Shown: positions 14,092 to 23,882 of the stretch, in pieces
How the letters are laid out: each line of letters starts with the position of its first letter
Numbering within the stretch: position 1 is the first letter of the stretch
NCBI GenBank assembly: GCA_902729315.2
Contig: LR746268.1
Span: 2,473,501-2,537,500 of the forward strand
Direction: 5' to 3'
DNA length: 64,000 nt
Origin: Spirodela intermedia
Lineage: Eukaryota > Streptophyta > Magnoliopsida > Alismatales > Araceae
Position numbers and translations under genes: made by a program
Notes under the pieces: generated by a model
The model's input: only the letters and a program-made list of their open reading frames with translations
Told to the model about the DNA's origin: nothing
Databases searched by the model: none

Positions 14092-15740
14092 AGATCATAA
14101 TCATTGGCATGACTTAAATCACATAAATTTAAAATTTGTAAAACTAAAAAAAATACTAGTTTTCAGATATTTAGAACTATTTCATAAAAAATATATCAAT
14201 TATAATTCAATAAAAGTTCTAAAAATAGTAGAAAAATTTTAAGTTGATCAAGGGATGTAATGTAATATTAGATAATATCTCAAATTCTTTTCAAAGAATA
14301 AGATTTTTTATAAATTTTAGACTAAGAAATTAAAATAAAATATATTTAAAATATGTGAAAAATAAAGTTCCACCCGATAATGAACAACTTAGACATTTGC
14401 TATACTTTTTTTCAAAGTCTAGAAAATGATGGTAGAAGTTAAACTAGTTAAAAATAATAAAATAAAATTTTAATATATCACGTTAATGATGCATTAGAAT
14501 CTTGAGTGTTCGAAGGATTGTCATACAACGTCCATGACCTCAAAAACTCTCATTGGACAAGGATGATAATTAATTAAGTCTAGAAATTAATTAAGTGGGT
14601 TGTCAAATCGTTCTGATGGAGTAAAAAAATGATAATTTTGTGGCTCTCTAGTAGCTGTCACCTGACATAAATGAGTTAGATAGAGGTAGAGCATGTGTTA
14701 AAAAATTTCATCTTTAGGTTTGCATAGCAAGAGGAGGCTTGTTGTATCTAGTATATTCTTAGGAGGTGGCGACTCGTCTATTAGTAGATCATCTTCTTCC
14801 TGACAACAACTAGTTCATCGATCAATCAGAGATGATTTACTCAATGAATTCATAATTCTTTTATCATAAATCATTCAATAATTTTAGTAATGATGCTCCA
14901 CGAATTGCATTGACAAGATTTTCATTGATGATTGAGTGATTTTGATAACTTAATCCTTCACTAGTGATTTATAGAAAAAATATGATTTAACCAAATAAAA
15001 AATATATTTTTGTCTTTACTAATATTTGAACCATCGCTAATCACCTACTTAGATGATAGAGAGAAATAAGTATGTGAATACCTTTATAAAGTGACATCAT
15101 CAAGGTACCTCTTTCTAATAAACAAGGGATATTTGAGGTACAAAAATTATTAAACCATTTCAAAAAGGTGTGACCACTACTTTTAGTTCCACATCGGTGT
15201 GGACTGACCAATAGAGGGCATGTGTGCATAAATAAGGGCCGATGTGTCCCACATCAAGTCCCACATCAAGTCCCACATCCTCCCTCGCTGGTCACCTCTT
15301 TCTAATAAACAAGGGATATGTGATCCTCCTTATTTATGTCCCATGCTTGTTGGCCACTAATGATGTGGAAAGGGAGTGATGCACATGTCCCCTTTATTGG
15401 TTGGTCCATCCTTAGTCGCTCAAGCCTCTACTTATGGCTCTACTCAATTGTGCTTTCGACTAGCTTGTACGCCTGGTTGGCTGGTGGATTCCTCTCTTTC
15501 GACGTGCTCTACTCGACTTATATTTTTATTTTATTTTATTTTTCTTCATTTATCTCATAAATAAGATTATAAAATTATATAAATTAATACAAAATTATAT
15601 AATTAATTAAAAATTTACATTAACGAACTAAAAACTACTTTTTATAATTTAACATAAATATAAGTCAATTTATTATGAGTTAAAGCTAAAACTATATTAT
15701 TAATTAATTATTAACTCATAATAATGAAGACTTATCAATC
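14092..15740 (-). repeat. Solo LTR copy A of the recurrent family (diverged)
   Basis: Plus-strand reading follows the family from an eroded start (AATCATTG...TTAAATCACATAAA) to the intact end GAAGACTTATCA at 15740. Element sense is minus, by analogy with copy G. It is the most diverged copy. Its promoter part (15160-15310) is rearranged: one TTCCACATCGG, a CATAAATAAGG box, then three GTCCCACATC units at 15246, 15258 and 15270, and a repeated TCTTTCTAATAAACAAGGGA (at about 15110 and 15297). No target-site duplication could be seen. The 60 bp to copy B (15741-15799) hold nothing recognisable. Confidence 0.7.
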
Positions 15741-15799
15741 ATTATCTCATACTCATCCAAGATTGACCCCTTAGGAGGATCACATTGAAAAAAGAATAC

Positions 15800-17000
15800 T
15801 GACGTGACTCAGTCATTGTATATTAAATCATGCAAATCTAAAATTTATAAAACTAGAAACTATGAATTTTTGGATATTTAGAAGTATTTATGAATAAATA
15901 TATCAATTATAATTCAATAAAGCTTCTAAAAATAACAATTTTCTAAGTCGATCATAGGGATGTAATATAATATCTAGTAATTATTTAGAATTTTTTGCAA
16001 AAAATATGATTTTTTATAAATTTTATAATAACAAATACAAAGAAAATATATTTAAAATTCATGAAAAAGGAAAATAAGGGTGCGGACATTAGGATGATGT
16101 CAGCACCCAACGAACGCAAATTGGGCAGAAAAAGAGTTCCATCTGGTGATTCTTACGTAAGTAATTACAAATGATTTAATTAATTAAATTAAGATTTGTA
16201 AAAGTTGAACGAATTGTAATTGAATAAAATATATTTTGGTAAATTAAAATCACAAAAATTATCACTAAATGAAACGTAAAGTAAGTTGAAAGTAGGAAAA
16301 TAGAGTTCCAATATTGTGACGGTGATGCATCGACAATGTACTAAAATCTTGAGCGTTCAAGAGGATCGTCATATAGTGTCTACAGCCTTGAAGGCTTTCT
16401 TTGAACAAAGACGACGTGAACAATCTCTAGATCTTCTTGTGAAGTCTAGAGATCAATGAAGTGAGTTGTCGAATCATCTCCAGTGACTGTCACTTGAAAG
16501 AGTAGAAAAATGACGACTTTACGGCTCTCCGATAGCTGTCACCCAATGGAGAAGAACTGGATGGAGGTGGGGTATATGTCAAGGAGCTTCATCCTTAGAT
16601 CCGCACAATAAGAGGAGGCTCTTCATCACATCTGGTACGCTCTCAAAAAGTGGCGACTCCTCTCTCGGCAGATCGTTTTCTTCCCAATGATGGCTTTTTC
16701 ATCAATCAATCAGAGATGCTTTACTTGATGGATTCATGATCTTATTATCATAAATTGTTCAATAATTTTAGTAACAATGCTCCGCGAATCGTGTTGAGAA
16801 GATTTTCACGAATGATCTAGTGATTCTAGTTGCTTAATCCTTCACTAGCGATCTACAGGAAAGTCGTGATAATCAAATAAAAAAAATATGAGTTTTGACT
16901 TTGAGAGGATTCGAACCCGCACTAATTGTCCGTTGTTTCTATGGAAGGCCGATTTAGTCCCATATTGGTTGTGCATTGATTTTCGGGTGAATATATACTT
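15800..17000 (-). repeat. Truncated LTR copy B of the recurrent family
   Basis: It begins TGACGTGACTCAG at 15800 and follows the family for about 1.2 kb, including the USE-like GTCCCATATTG (16957-16967) and TATATA (16992-16997). Similarity stops a few bases after the TATA box at a T-run (ACTTTTCACTTTTTTTTTC); the remaining 400 bp of the LTR are absent. The right edge is approximate. Confidence 0.7.
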
Positions 17001-17377
17001 TTCACTTTTTTTTTCATTCCTTCTCCTCTATACTTGATTGAAAACATGAAAAAAAAGATAACTAAAATAAACAAAACAGATGATATCTATTTAAAGTTTT
17101 GGGGTACTTCCTAATAGTGCTTTCTTTAATGGCTTTAGCTAGACTCATGTAAACCAATGATTAGTGAGCCTTCATCTAGGGTTCTTCCTCCAAATGTGCT
17201 TATCATGGTAAGCCTTCATCTTCATTCCTTAGCTCTTTAAGTTCACTCATTTGGAGAAGTATTGCTTTGCCCCACTCATCTATGTCCATATTCAACTGTT
17301 TGATGGCTTAATATGTTTTATGTTCAATCTCGATAGGAAGTTGACAAGGTTTACTAAATACTAACCTATAGGGTGAC
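17001..17377 (-). pseudogene. Integrase C-terminal part of the outer gypsy element, cut off by the LINE
   Basis: The minus strand encodes, after MSPYRLVF at the LINE junction, a segment like HLPIEIEHK-AIKQLN and LKELRNE, the hallmark downstream of the integrase core in Tat/Athila pol, with stops. The matching upstream part ends at 29460. Frame is lost towards 17040. Confidence 0.7.
17363..17377 (+). repeat. LINE target-site duplication, left copy
   Basis: AACCTATAGGGTGAC, identical to 29445-29459 on the far side of the poly(A) tail. On the minus strand it encodes part of the MSPYRL box of the disrupted gypsy integrase. Confidence 0.95.
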
Positions 17378-20300
17378 CGCAGATCGCGCTGAAACCTTTT
17401 CCATTCGATTCGGAAGGCCAAAAACTATCGGTTTCGAGCTATTACGCATCGAAAATGCTGGATTAAAGCCTTTGTTTCGCAATTTCCTCATCGCGAAGGT
17501 AAACTTCCGGAGTTTTCACTCCAAAGGTAATATCTTTCTATTGACTGGGTGAAATTTCATTATTTTTAGTTCAATAGAATCGTATTTGCCTCGTTTACCA
17601 TTTTCTCTTCTATATCATTTTTATTTGATGCTTAGCTGATGAGTAGCTCACAGATTTCATCGGGTGACCTCCGTCGCCTAGATGAAAACTCGCCTGACGA
17701 ATGCGAGCGAACAGAAGGCCGACATATGGCAGTAACGGCCTCCTGTCCTCGCCTTCTCTCTCCGCCGGTTGATGTGACCAAGGAGACGGCTGTAAATGAG
17801 CTGAACGGTCAAACCACGGACGTCCGTGATTCGACATCAACTGGCATCTTCCCGAGGCCGGAATCGGAGGGGACAACAGTCGACACCGTCCACACTCCCT
17901 CCGGGAACGAGGCGACGGCAGGCGAAGAGGCCCCCTCTGATCCAACCATTGATCGTATGATCAATGGTCAGAATCAGCCGGCTATAAAGGCCTCAACAGC
18001 CGTTACCAAGGCTCCGCCCTCGGACGGTCACGGCCATAACGGCCAACTTGATCCAACTGTTGATCTTGAGATCAACGGAGGGGATCACGTGGCCATAAAG
18101 GCACCGCAACCTTTTGCGATTGCCGATGCCTCGGCTGGGACGCTACTGACGTCATCAACGTCAGACACTGCGGACGATGGCTCGCCATCACGGGCCGAGC
18201 CCCGCTCAGCTGGCACTGTATAGGCGCGGCCCGTGCGAGCCTCTGGCAAGGTGGCTAGAGCTGAGCCGGCCCAGGTAGTGCCATCTGAGGCCACTTTAGC
18301 CCAGGCCATGCCGGCCCAGCCCATCGAGGCTGCGCCGGCTCAGGACGCACCGGCCCAAGCCCAGGTGGCCCAGGCCGAGCCTGAGCAGCCGGCTCAGGCT
18401 GCACCGGTCCAAGCTCTTGCCCAGGTAAGGGGCAAGAGCCTGCGGCCCAAAAAGAAGATAGGACGCCGACTTTTACGTCCACCCTCGACCACGTCCTCTA
18501 GGCCTACCCCGAGTCAACAGATTGAGCCGGTTTTACCTCTACCTATAGGGGCCCTTAGGCTCTCTCAAATTGAGCCCCTCGAACCAACTAGGATCCCAAC
18601 ACTAGTTGAGACCTCTATATTGGCCCCAAACACATCCCTTGGGCACACCATATCTACACCTAGTGGGCTAGACTCTACTATGCCCCATAGGTCAAACCCG
18701 ACTATGCCCACTGGACACCTATCATGGGCGCAACGAGTGTCTGGACCCTCTACCCCCTCCATAGAGACTGTCACACCACAAGAACCGCTGCGTCAGGTAC
18801 TATTCCCATTCTATGATACCACTGTCCCAATGCGAAGCTATAGCGAGGATGATGGGAGGAGGACAATAGCTTTTACTTATGAGGAGGTTTCCCAGATGGC
18901 AGCCACATTCCAATATACCTTAGTTGGTCGTTTCGTAGTGAAACGACCAACTATAGGTGACATAGAGAAGATTTACTTGGCACCTGGAAATTTCCATGGC
19001 CGAGTCTCCATCGGAGCTCGAGACTATCGTAGCATATACATCCGCTTTGAGCTAGAAACAGATTATCGTCGAGCATGGAGCCGACGCACTTGGACAATGG
19101 GGGAGTCTACCCTCCATACCCACAGATGGACACCACAGACCAACATAGGGCACCAAGCACATCAATCCCATGCGATTCCATTATGGGTGGGCTTCCCTGG
19201 CCTACCTACCCATTTATTTATGCCAAAGGCACTTGAGTCTTTGGCAAATGCGGTGGGAACATTCATATGCCTTGACCCAGGCATAAAAATGTTCAACCGG
19301 CCAGGATATGCACGAGTTTGTATAGAGGTGGACCTAATGGCCCCTTGATGTGACTCAGTCGTTGTATGTTAAATCACGCAAATATAAAATTTATAAAACT
19401 AGAAAATACGAATTTTCAGATATTTAGAAGTATTTCAAAATAAATATATCAATTATAATTCAATAAAAATTTCGAAAATAGTGGTAATTTTCCAGGTCGA
19501 TCACAGGGATGTAATATAATATTTGGTAATTATTCAGAATTTTTCTCAATGAATACAATTTTCTTACGAATTTTATACTAGGAAATAAAAAGAAAATATA
19601 TTTAAAATTCTCGAAAAAAAGAGGAAATAAGGGTGCGGGCGTCGGGATGATGTCAGCGCCCGGCGAACGCGAATCAGGCAGAAACAGAGTTCCGCCCGGT
19701 GATTCTTACGTAAGCGATTACAGACGACTTAATTAATCAAATTAAGATCTGTAAAAGTTGGAAGAATCGTAATTTAACGAAGTATAGTTTGGTAAATTAA
19801 AATCACACAAAGTATCACTAAATAAAGCGTAAATTAAATTGAAAGCAGGAAAACAGAGTTCCGGCGTCGCGACGGCGATGCGTCGGCGATGCACCGGAAT
19901 CCTGAGCGTTCGGGAGGATCGTTGTGCAGTGTCCACGACCTCGAAGGCTCTCCTTAGACAAAGACGACGTGGGCAATCTCTAGATATTCTCGCGAAGTCT
20001 AGAGATCAATGAAGTGGGTCGTCGAATCGTCTCTGACGGCTGTCACCCGGCGGAGCGGAAAAACGGCGACTTTGCGGCTCTCCGGCGGCTGTCACCCGAC
20101 GGAGAGGAGCTGGATGGAGGTGGGGTGCGTGTCAGGGAGCTTCATCCTCAGGTCCGCGCAGCAAGAGGAGGCTCTTCATCGCATCTGGTACGCTCTCAGG
20201 AGGTGGCGACTGGTCTCCCGGCAGATCATTCTCTTCCCGACGACGGCTTGTTCGTTGATCAATCGGAGATGATTTACTCGATGGATTCGCGATCCTTTTA

Positions 20301-20512
20301 TCGCGAATCATTCAGCAATTTTAGTAGCAATGCTCCGCGAATCATGTTGACGAGATTTTCGCCAATGATCTAGCGATTCTCGTTGCTTAATCCTTCACCG
20401 GCGATCTACAGGAAAGTCGCGATAATCAGATAAAAATATATGAATTTTGACTCTGGGAGGATTCGAACCCGCGCCGGTCGCCCCCGCCTCTTCTGAGGAA
20501 GGTGTGGGTTTA

Positions 20513-20554
20513 GTCCCACATCGGTTGTACGCCGAGTTTTCGGGCGAATATATA
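20513..20554 (+). promoter_or_regulatory. snRNA-type promoter in LTR C (USE plus TATA)
   Basis: GTCCCACATCG (20513-20523) is a perfect match to the plant snRNA Upstream Sequence Element consensus RTCCCACATCG. TATATA follows at 20549-20554, a gap of 25 nt. Plant Pol III snRNA genes have about 23-24 bp here and Pol II ones about 33-34. The direction is opposite to the element's genes. Confidence 0.6.
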
Positions 20555-22065
20555 GTAATGTTAGATTTGTGAGCAAAGTCTCTTCTCTCGCGTGTACGAC
20601 CACTCCTTGCCCCACAGTCGGCTGGCCACTGGTGACGTGGAAGGGGAGTGGCGTACGCGTGCCTGTCGGTCCCCAAGCTAAGCCGCTCGAGCCCCTGCTC
20701 GTGGCTTACTCCCCGACTGTGCTTCCGACCTACTTGCGGGCACAACTGGCTGGCAGGTGACGTGACTCAGTCGTTGTATGTTAAATCACGCAAATATAAA
20801 ATTTATAAAACTAGAAAATACGAATTTTCGGATATTTAGAAGTATTTCAAAATAAATATATCAATTATAATTCAATACAAATCCCAAAAATAGTGGTAAT
20901 TTTCCAGGTCGATCACAGGGATGTAATATAATATCTGGTAATTATTCAGAATTTTTCTCAATGAGTAAGATTTTCTTACGAATTTTATACTAGGAAATAA
21001 AAAGGAAATATATTTAAAATTCACAAAAAAAAAGGAAATAAGGGTGCGGACGTCAGGATGACGTCAGCGCCCGGCGAACGCGAATCAGGCGGAAACAGAG
21101 TTCCGCCCGGCGATTCTTACGTAGGCGATTACAGACGACTCAATTAATCAAATTAAGATCTGTAAAAGCCGGAAGAATCGTAATTGAACGAAGTATAGTT
21201 TGGTAAATAAAAATCAACAAAGTATCACTAAATGAAGCGTAAATTAAATTGAAAGCAGGAAAACAGAGTTCCGGCGTCGCGACGGCGATGCGTCGGCGAT
21301 GCACCGGAATCCTGAGCGTTCGGGAGGATCGTCGTGCAGTGTCCACGGCCTCGAAGGCTCTCCTTGGACAAAGACGACGTGGGCAATCTCTAGATAAAGC
21401 AGGAAAACAGAGTTCCGGCGTCGCGACGGCGACGCGTCGGCGATGCACCGGAATCCTGAGCGTTCGGGAGGGTCGTCGTGCAGTGTCCACGGCCTCGAAG
21501 GCTCTCCTTGGACAAAGACGACGTGGGCAATCTCTAGATCTTCTCGCGAAGTCTAGAGACCAATGAAGTGGGTCGTCGAATCGTCTCCGGCGGCTGTCAC
21601 CCGGCGGAGCGGAAAAACGGCGACTTTGCGGCTCTCCGGCGGCTGTCACCCGACGGAGAGGGGCTGGATGGAGGTGAGGCGCGTGTTAGGGAGCTTCATC
21701 CTCAGGTCCGCGCAGCAAGAGGAGGCTCTTCATCGCATCTGGTACGCTCTCAGGAGGTGGCGACTGGTCTCCCGGCGGATCGTCCTCTTCCCGACGACGG
21801 CTTGTTCGTCGATCAATCGGAGATGATTTACTCGATGGATTGCGATCCTTTTATCGCGAATCGTTCAGAAATTTTAGTAGCAATGCTCCGCGAATCGCGT
21901 TGACGAGATTTTCGCCGATGATCCAGCGATTCCGGTTGCTTAATCCTTCACCGGCGATCTGCAGGAAAGTCGCGATAATCAGTTAAAAATATATGAATTT
22001 TGACTCTGGGAGGATTCGAACCCGCGGCGGTCGCCCGCCCCTGAACAAGGTGTGACGCGGGTTTA

Positions 22066-22107
22066 GTCCCACATCGGTTGTGCGCGAATTATTTGGGCGA
22101 ATATATA
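22066..22107 (+). promoter_or_regulatory. snRNA-type promoter in LTR D (USE plus TATA)
   Basis: GTCCCACATCG (22066-22076), 25 nt gap, TATATA (22102-22107): the same architecture and spacing as in copies C, F and G. It lies directly upstream of the GC-rich candidate transcript. Confidence 0.6.
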
Positions 22108-22131
22108 GTATTTATAGGCAAAATCCTCTCG

Positions 22132-22308
22132 CGTGTACGACCACTCCTTGCCCCACAGCCGGCTGAGCACCGGTGACGTGGAAGGGGAGTGGCGCACACG
22201 TGCCCCTATCGATCCAAGCAAGCCGCTCGAGCCCCTGCTTGCGGCTACTCCCCGACTGCGCTTCCGACCCGCTTGCGGGCTCGGCTGGCCGGCAGGTCTC
22301 CCCATTTT
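22132..22308 (+). ncRNA. Candidate Pol III transcript of about 175 nt inside LTR D
   Basis: Placed by position only: about 30 nt after the TATA start to the first run of four T (22305-22308), which is followed by longer T-runs. The interval is GC-rich, has no earlier TTTT, and is conserved in copies C and F. It could fold: CCACTCCTT (about 22141) can pair with AAGGGGAGTGG (about 22182). No known RNA family was recognised. It may simply be LTR sequence with no transcript of its own. Confidence 0.3.
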
Positions 22309-22452
22309 GCAATATTTTTATTTTTATTTCTTGTTCTTCGTTTATCTCAAAACTAAGACTGTAAAAATCGTATAAAATCACATAATTACCCAAAAATTCA
22401 CGTTAATCAACTGAAAACCACTTTTCATGCTTTAACACAAATATAAGTCTAT

Positions 22453-22507
22453 TTATCATGAGTTAAGGCTAAAACTATATTATTTACTAATTATTAACTC
22501 ATGATAA
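22453..22507. repeat. 14-bp perfect inverted repeat near the LTR end (copy D)
   Basis: TTATCATGAGTTAA (22453-22466) and TTAACTCATGATAA (22494-22507) are exact reverse complements with a 27-nt AT-rich loop. The structure recurs at the same place in the right part of C and in F, and in worn form in A, E and G. It lies at the sense 5' end (U3) of the LTR. Confidence 0.85.
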
Positions 22508-23882
22508 TGAAGACTTATCAGCGGGTCCTCCCCCATTTTTGCAATATTTTTATTTTTATTTCTTGTTCTTCATTTATCTCAAAAGTAAGACTGTAAAAAT
22601 CGTATAAAATCACATAATTACCCAAAAATTCACGTTAATCAATTAAAAACCAAAAATCATTCTTTAACACAAATATAAGTCTATTTATCATGAGTTAAGG
22701 CTAAAACTATATTATTTACTAATTATTAACTCATGATAATGAAGACTTATCACCCCTCTACAGACGACTCTCGTTATACGTAGTGGAGATGATGAACTTT
22801 ATCAACCTATTATTTACGAGAGATTATCATATTTCTGCACATGTCGTCAGAAGGTAGGTACACCACAAGCAACCACACGAGCCTTTTTAGTACCGATCTT
22901 ATATGACGATTATCTCGTCGAAATGAGAAAGGATGGTCAGAGTGCTCGTCATCCTCAGAGGTCGATTGCCCCTATGGCGGCTCCACCTTCCTTACCTCGG
23001 AAGGCACAGGAGAAGCCTAGTTCATTGATTGAGACACAGCATGCACGGCGAAAGCCGGCAGCTAGACGCCCTTCTTCCATCCACACAGGGGGGAAGAAAG
23101 GAACACAAGAGGCTACACATTCCCCTTTAGGCAAGGGAAAGAAACCCCTAACCTCAAACACCTTTGAGGTCTTAGAGGCTTTAGATGAGAGAGACTTTGA
23201 GGGACTTGCATAGAGGGGAACTAGGCCTTCCAAAGGGTTAGCATCCCCCACTACAAAGGACTCACCTAGTCAAGCTCCACATACTAGATCCCCCCAAGCT
23301 ATCCGACCCCCCATACTCACCCACCCCACTCCACCCATTAGTGTCTCTCCACCACCTAGCTCCTCCTCGCTCATTCACTCTTCCCCACATAGTAGGAGCC
23401 CTTCACCTCTTAGTCCCGACCGACCGAGGTCTACCCCTTTCTCTGAGGGTATCAGCTTGGGCACTACCCATCCCCCTCAAATCCCCGTCGAGGATCTACT
23501 AGGAGGGCCTACCCCCAGCACACTTCCTATTAGTACATCTTACGTAGCCCCCCGTTCTGATTCTTATACCCTCCCCCCCTCTCCCCCACTACACCCGCCA
23601 GATCAGTTCCCTATACTTGATCCACCACCCGCTGATTCTAGAGAGAGCCCCGATAGAGGACAGTGCTTGACGAATCGTCAAGCACTGCACCCATCCTCCT
23701 CATCTAGTGCTCATGATACTAGTGGCCACACGACTAGTACCCATGAGGATGGTGGATTTAAGACTGACATTGAGACTACCTACCTAAATGAGGGATATCA
23801 GACGGAGGCTAGGACCACACGACTCACTAGATGCTCACCTTACTCCACGAGATCTAGGACTCGTGGGGCCACTCATTAGATC

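Larger units (their letters stand above)
20758..22520 (-). repeat. Solo LTR copy D of the recurrent family, nested in copy C
   Basis: It runs TGACGTGACTCAG to GAAGACTTATCA and is flanked by GCAGG (20753-20757) and GCGGG (22521-22525), a one-mismatch 5-bp duplication. It is 1763 bp, longer than its relatives because a 144-bp segment is tandemly duplicated (units start at 21252 and 21396). It is the copy in which the USE-TATA-GC body-T-run arrangement can be followed without interruption. Element sense is minus. Confidence 0.92.
19346..22752 (-). repeat. Solo LTR copy C of the recurrent family, inserted in LINE ORF1
   Basis: Its left part is 19346-20757 and its right part 22521-22752; copy D occupies the middle. 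The plus strand starts TGATGTGACTCAG and ends GAAGACTTATCA. It is flanked by a perfect 5-bp duplication CCCCT (19341-19345 and 22753-22757). There is no internal retroelement coding, so it is a solo LTR, the usual product of recombination between two LTRs. Its own length is about 1.64 kb. Element sense is minus. Confidence 0.93.
17639..23879 (+). pseudogene. LINE ORF1 (nucleic-acid-binding protein), split by nested LTRs
   Basis: Coding segments are 17639-19345 and 22758-23879; the 3412 bp between are LTR C (with D) plus one duplicated CCCCT. The frame continues exactly across the gap. Two in-frame TAG codons (18221 and 23211) break it; no frameshift was seen. The order is a Ser/Thr/Asp-rich N-terminus, an Ala/Pro/Gln-rich repeat (about 18240-18430), a DUF4283-like domain (about 18840-19345; LVGRFVVKRP, WTMG, HRWTPQ, PLWVGFPGLPTH), a Cys pair (YFCTCRQKVG, about 22830) where plant L1 ORF1 proteins have a zinc knuckle, and a Pro/Ser-rich tail. 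The role, binding LINE RNA, is inferred from the family. Confidence 0.85.

Noticed and set aside
20459-20469. GGATTCGAACC, on the minus strand GGTTCGAATCC, a perfect Pol III B-box, in LTR C (and similar in B, D, E) suggesting a tRNA or tRNA-derived SINE.
   Set aside because: No acceptor stem, anticodon arm or matching A-box at the right distance was found, and the sequence is embedded in an LTR with TG-CA ends and 5-bp duplications.
21249-21566. ORFs of 105-169 codons in LTRs C, D and F with a repeated peptide.
   Set aside because: They lie in GC-rich LTR sequence, are not kept in other copies, and the repeat comes from the 144-bp duplication.
22132-22308. Considered whether the candidate transcript is a U3 snRNA because ACGACC lies near its start.
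   Set aside because: Only the first six bases fit; the conserved U3 boxes were not found.
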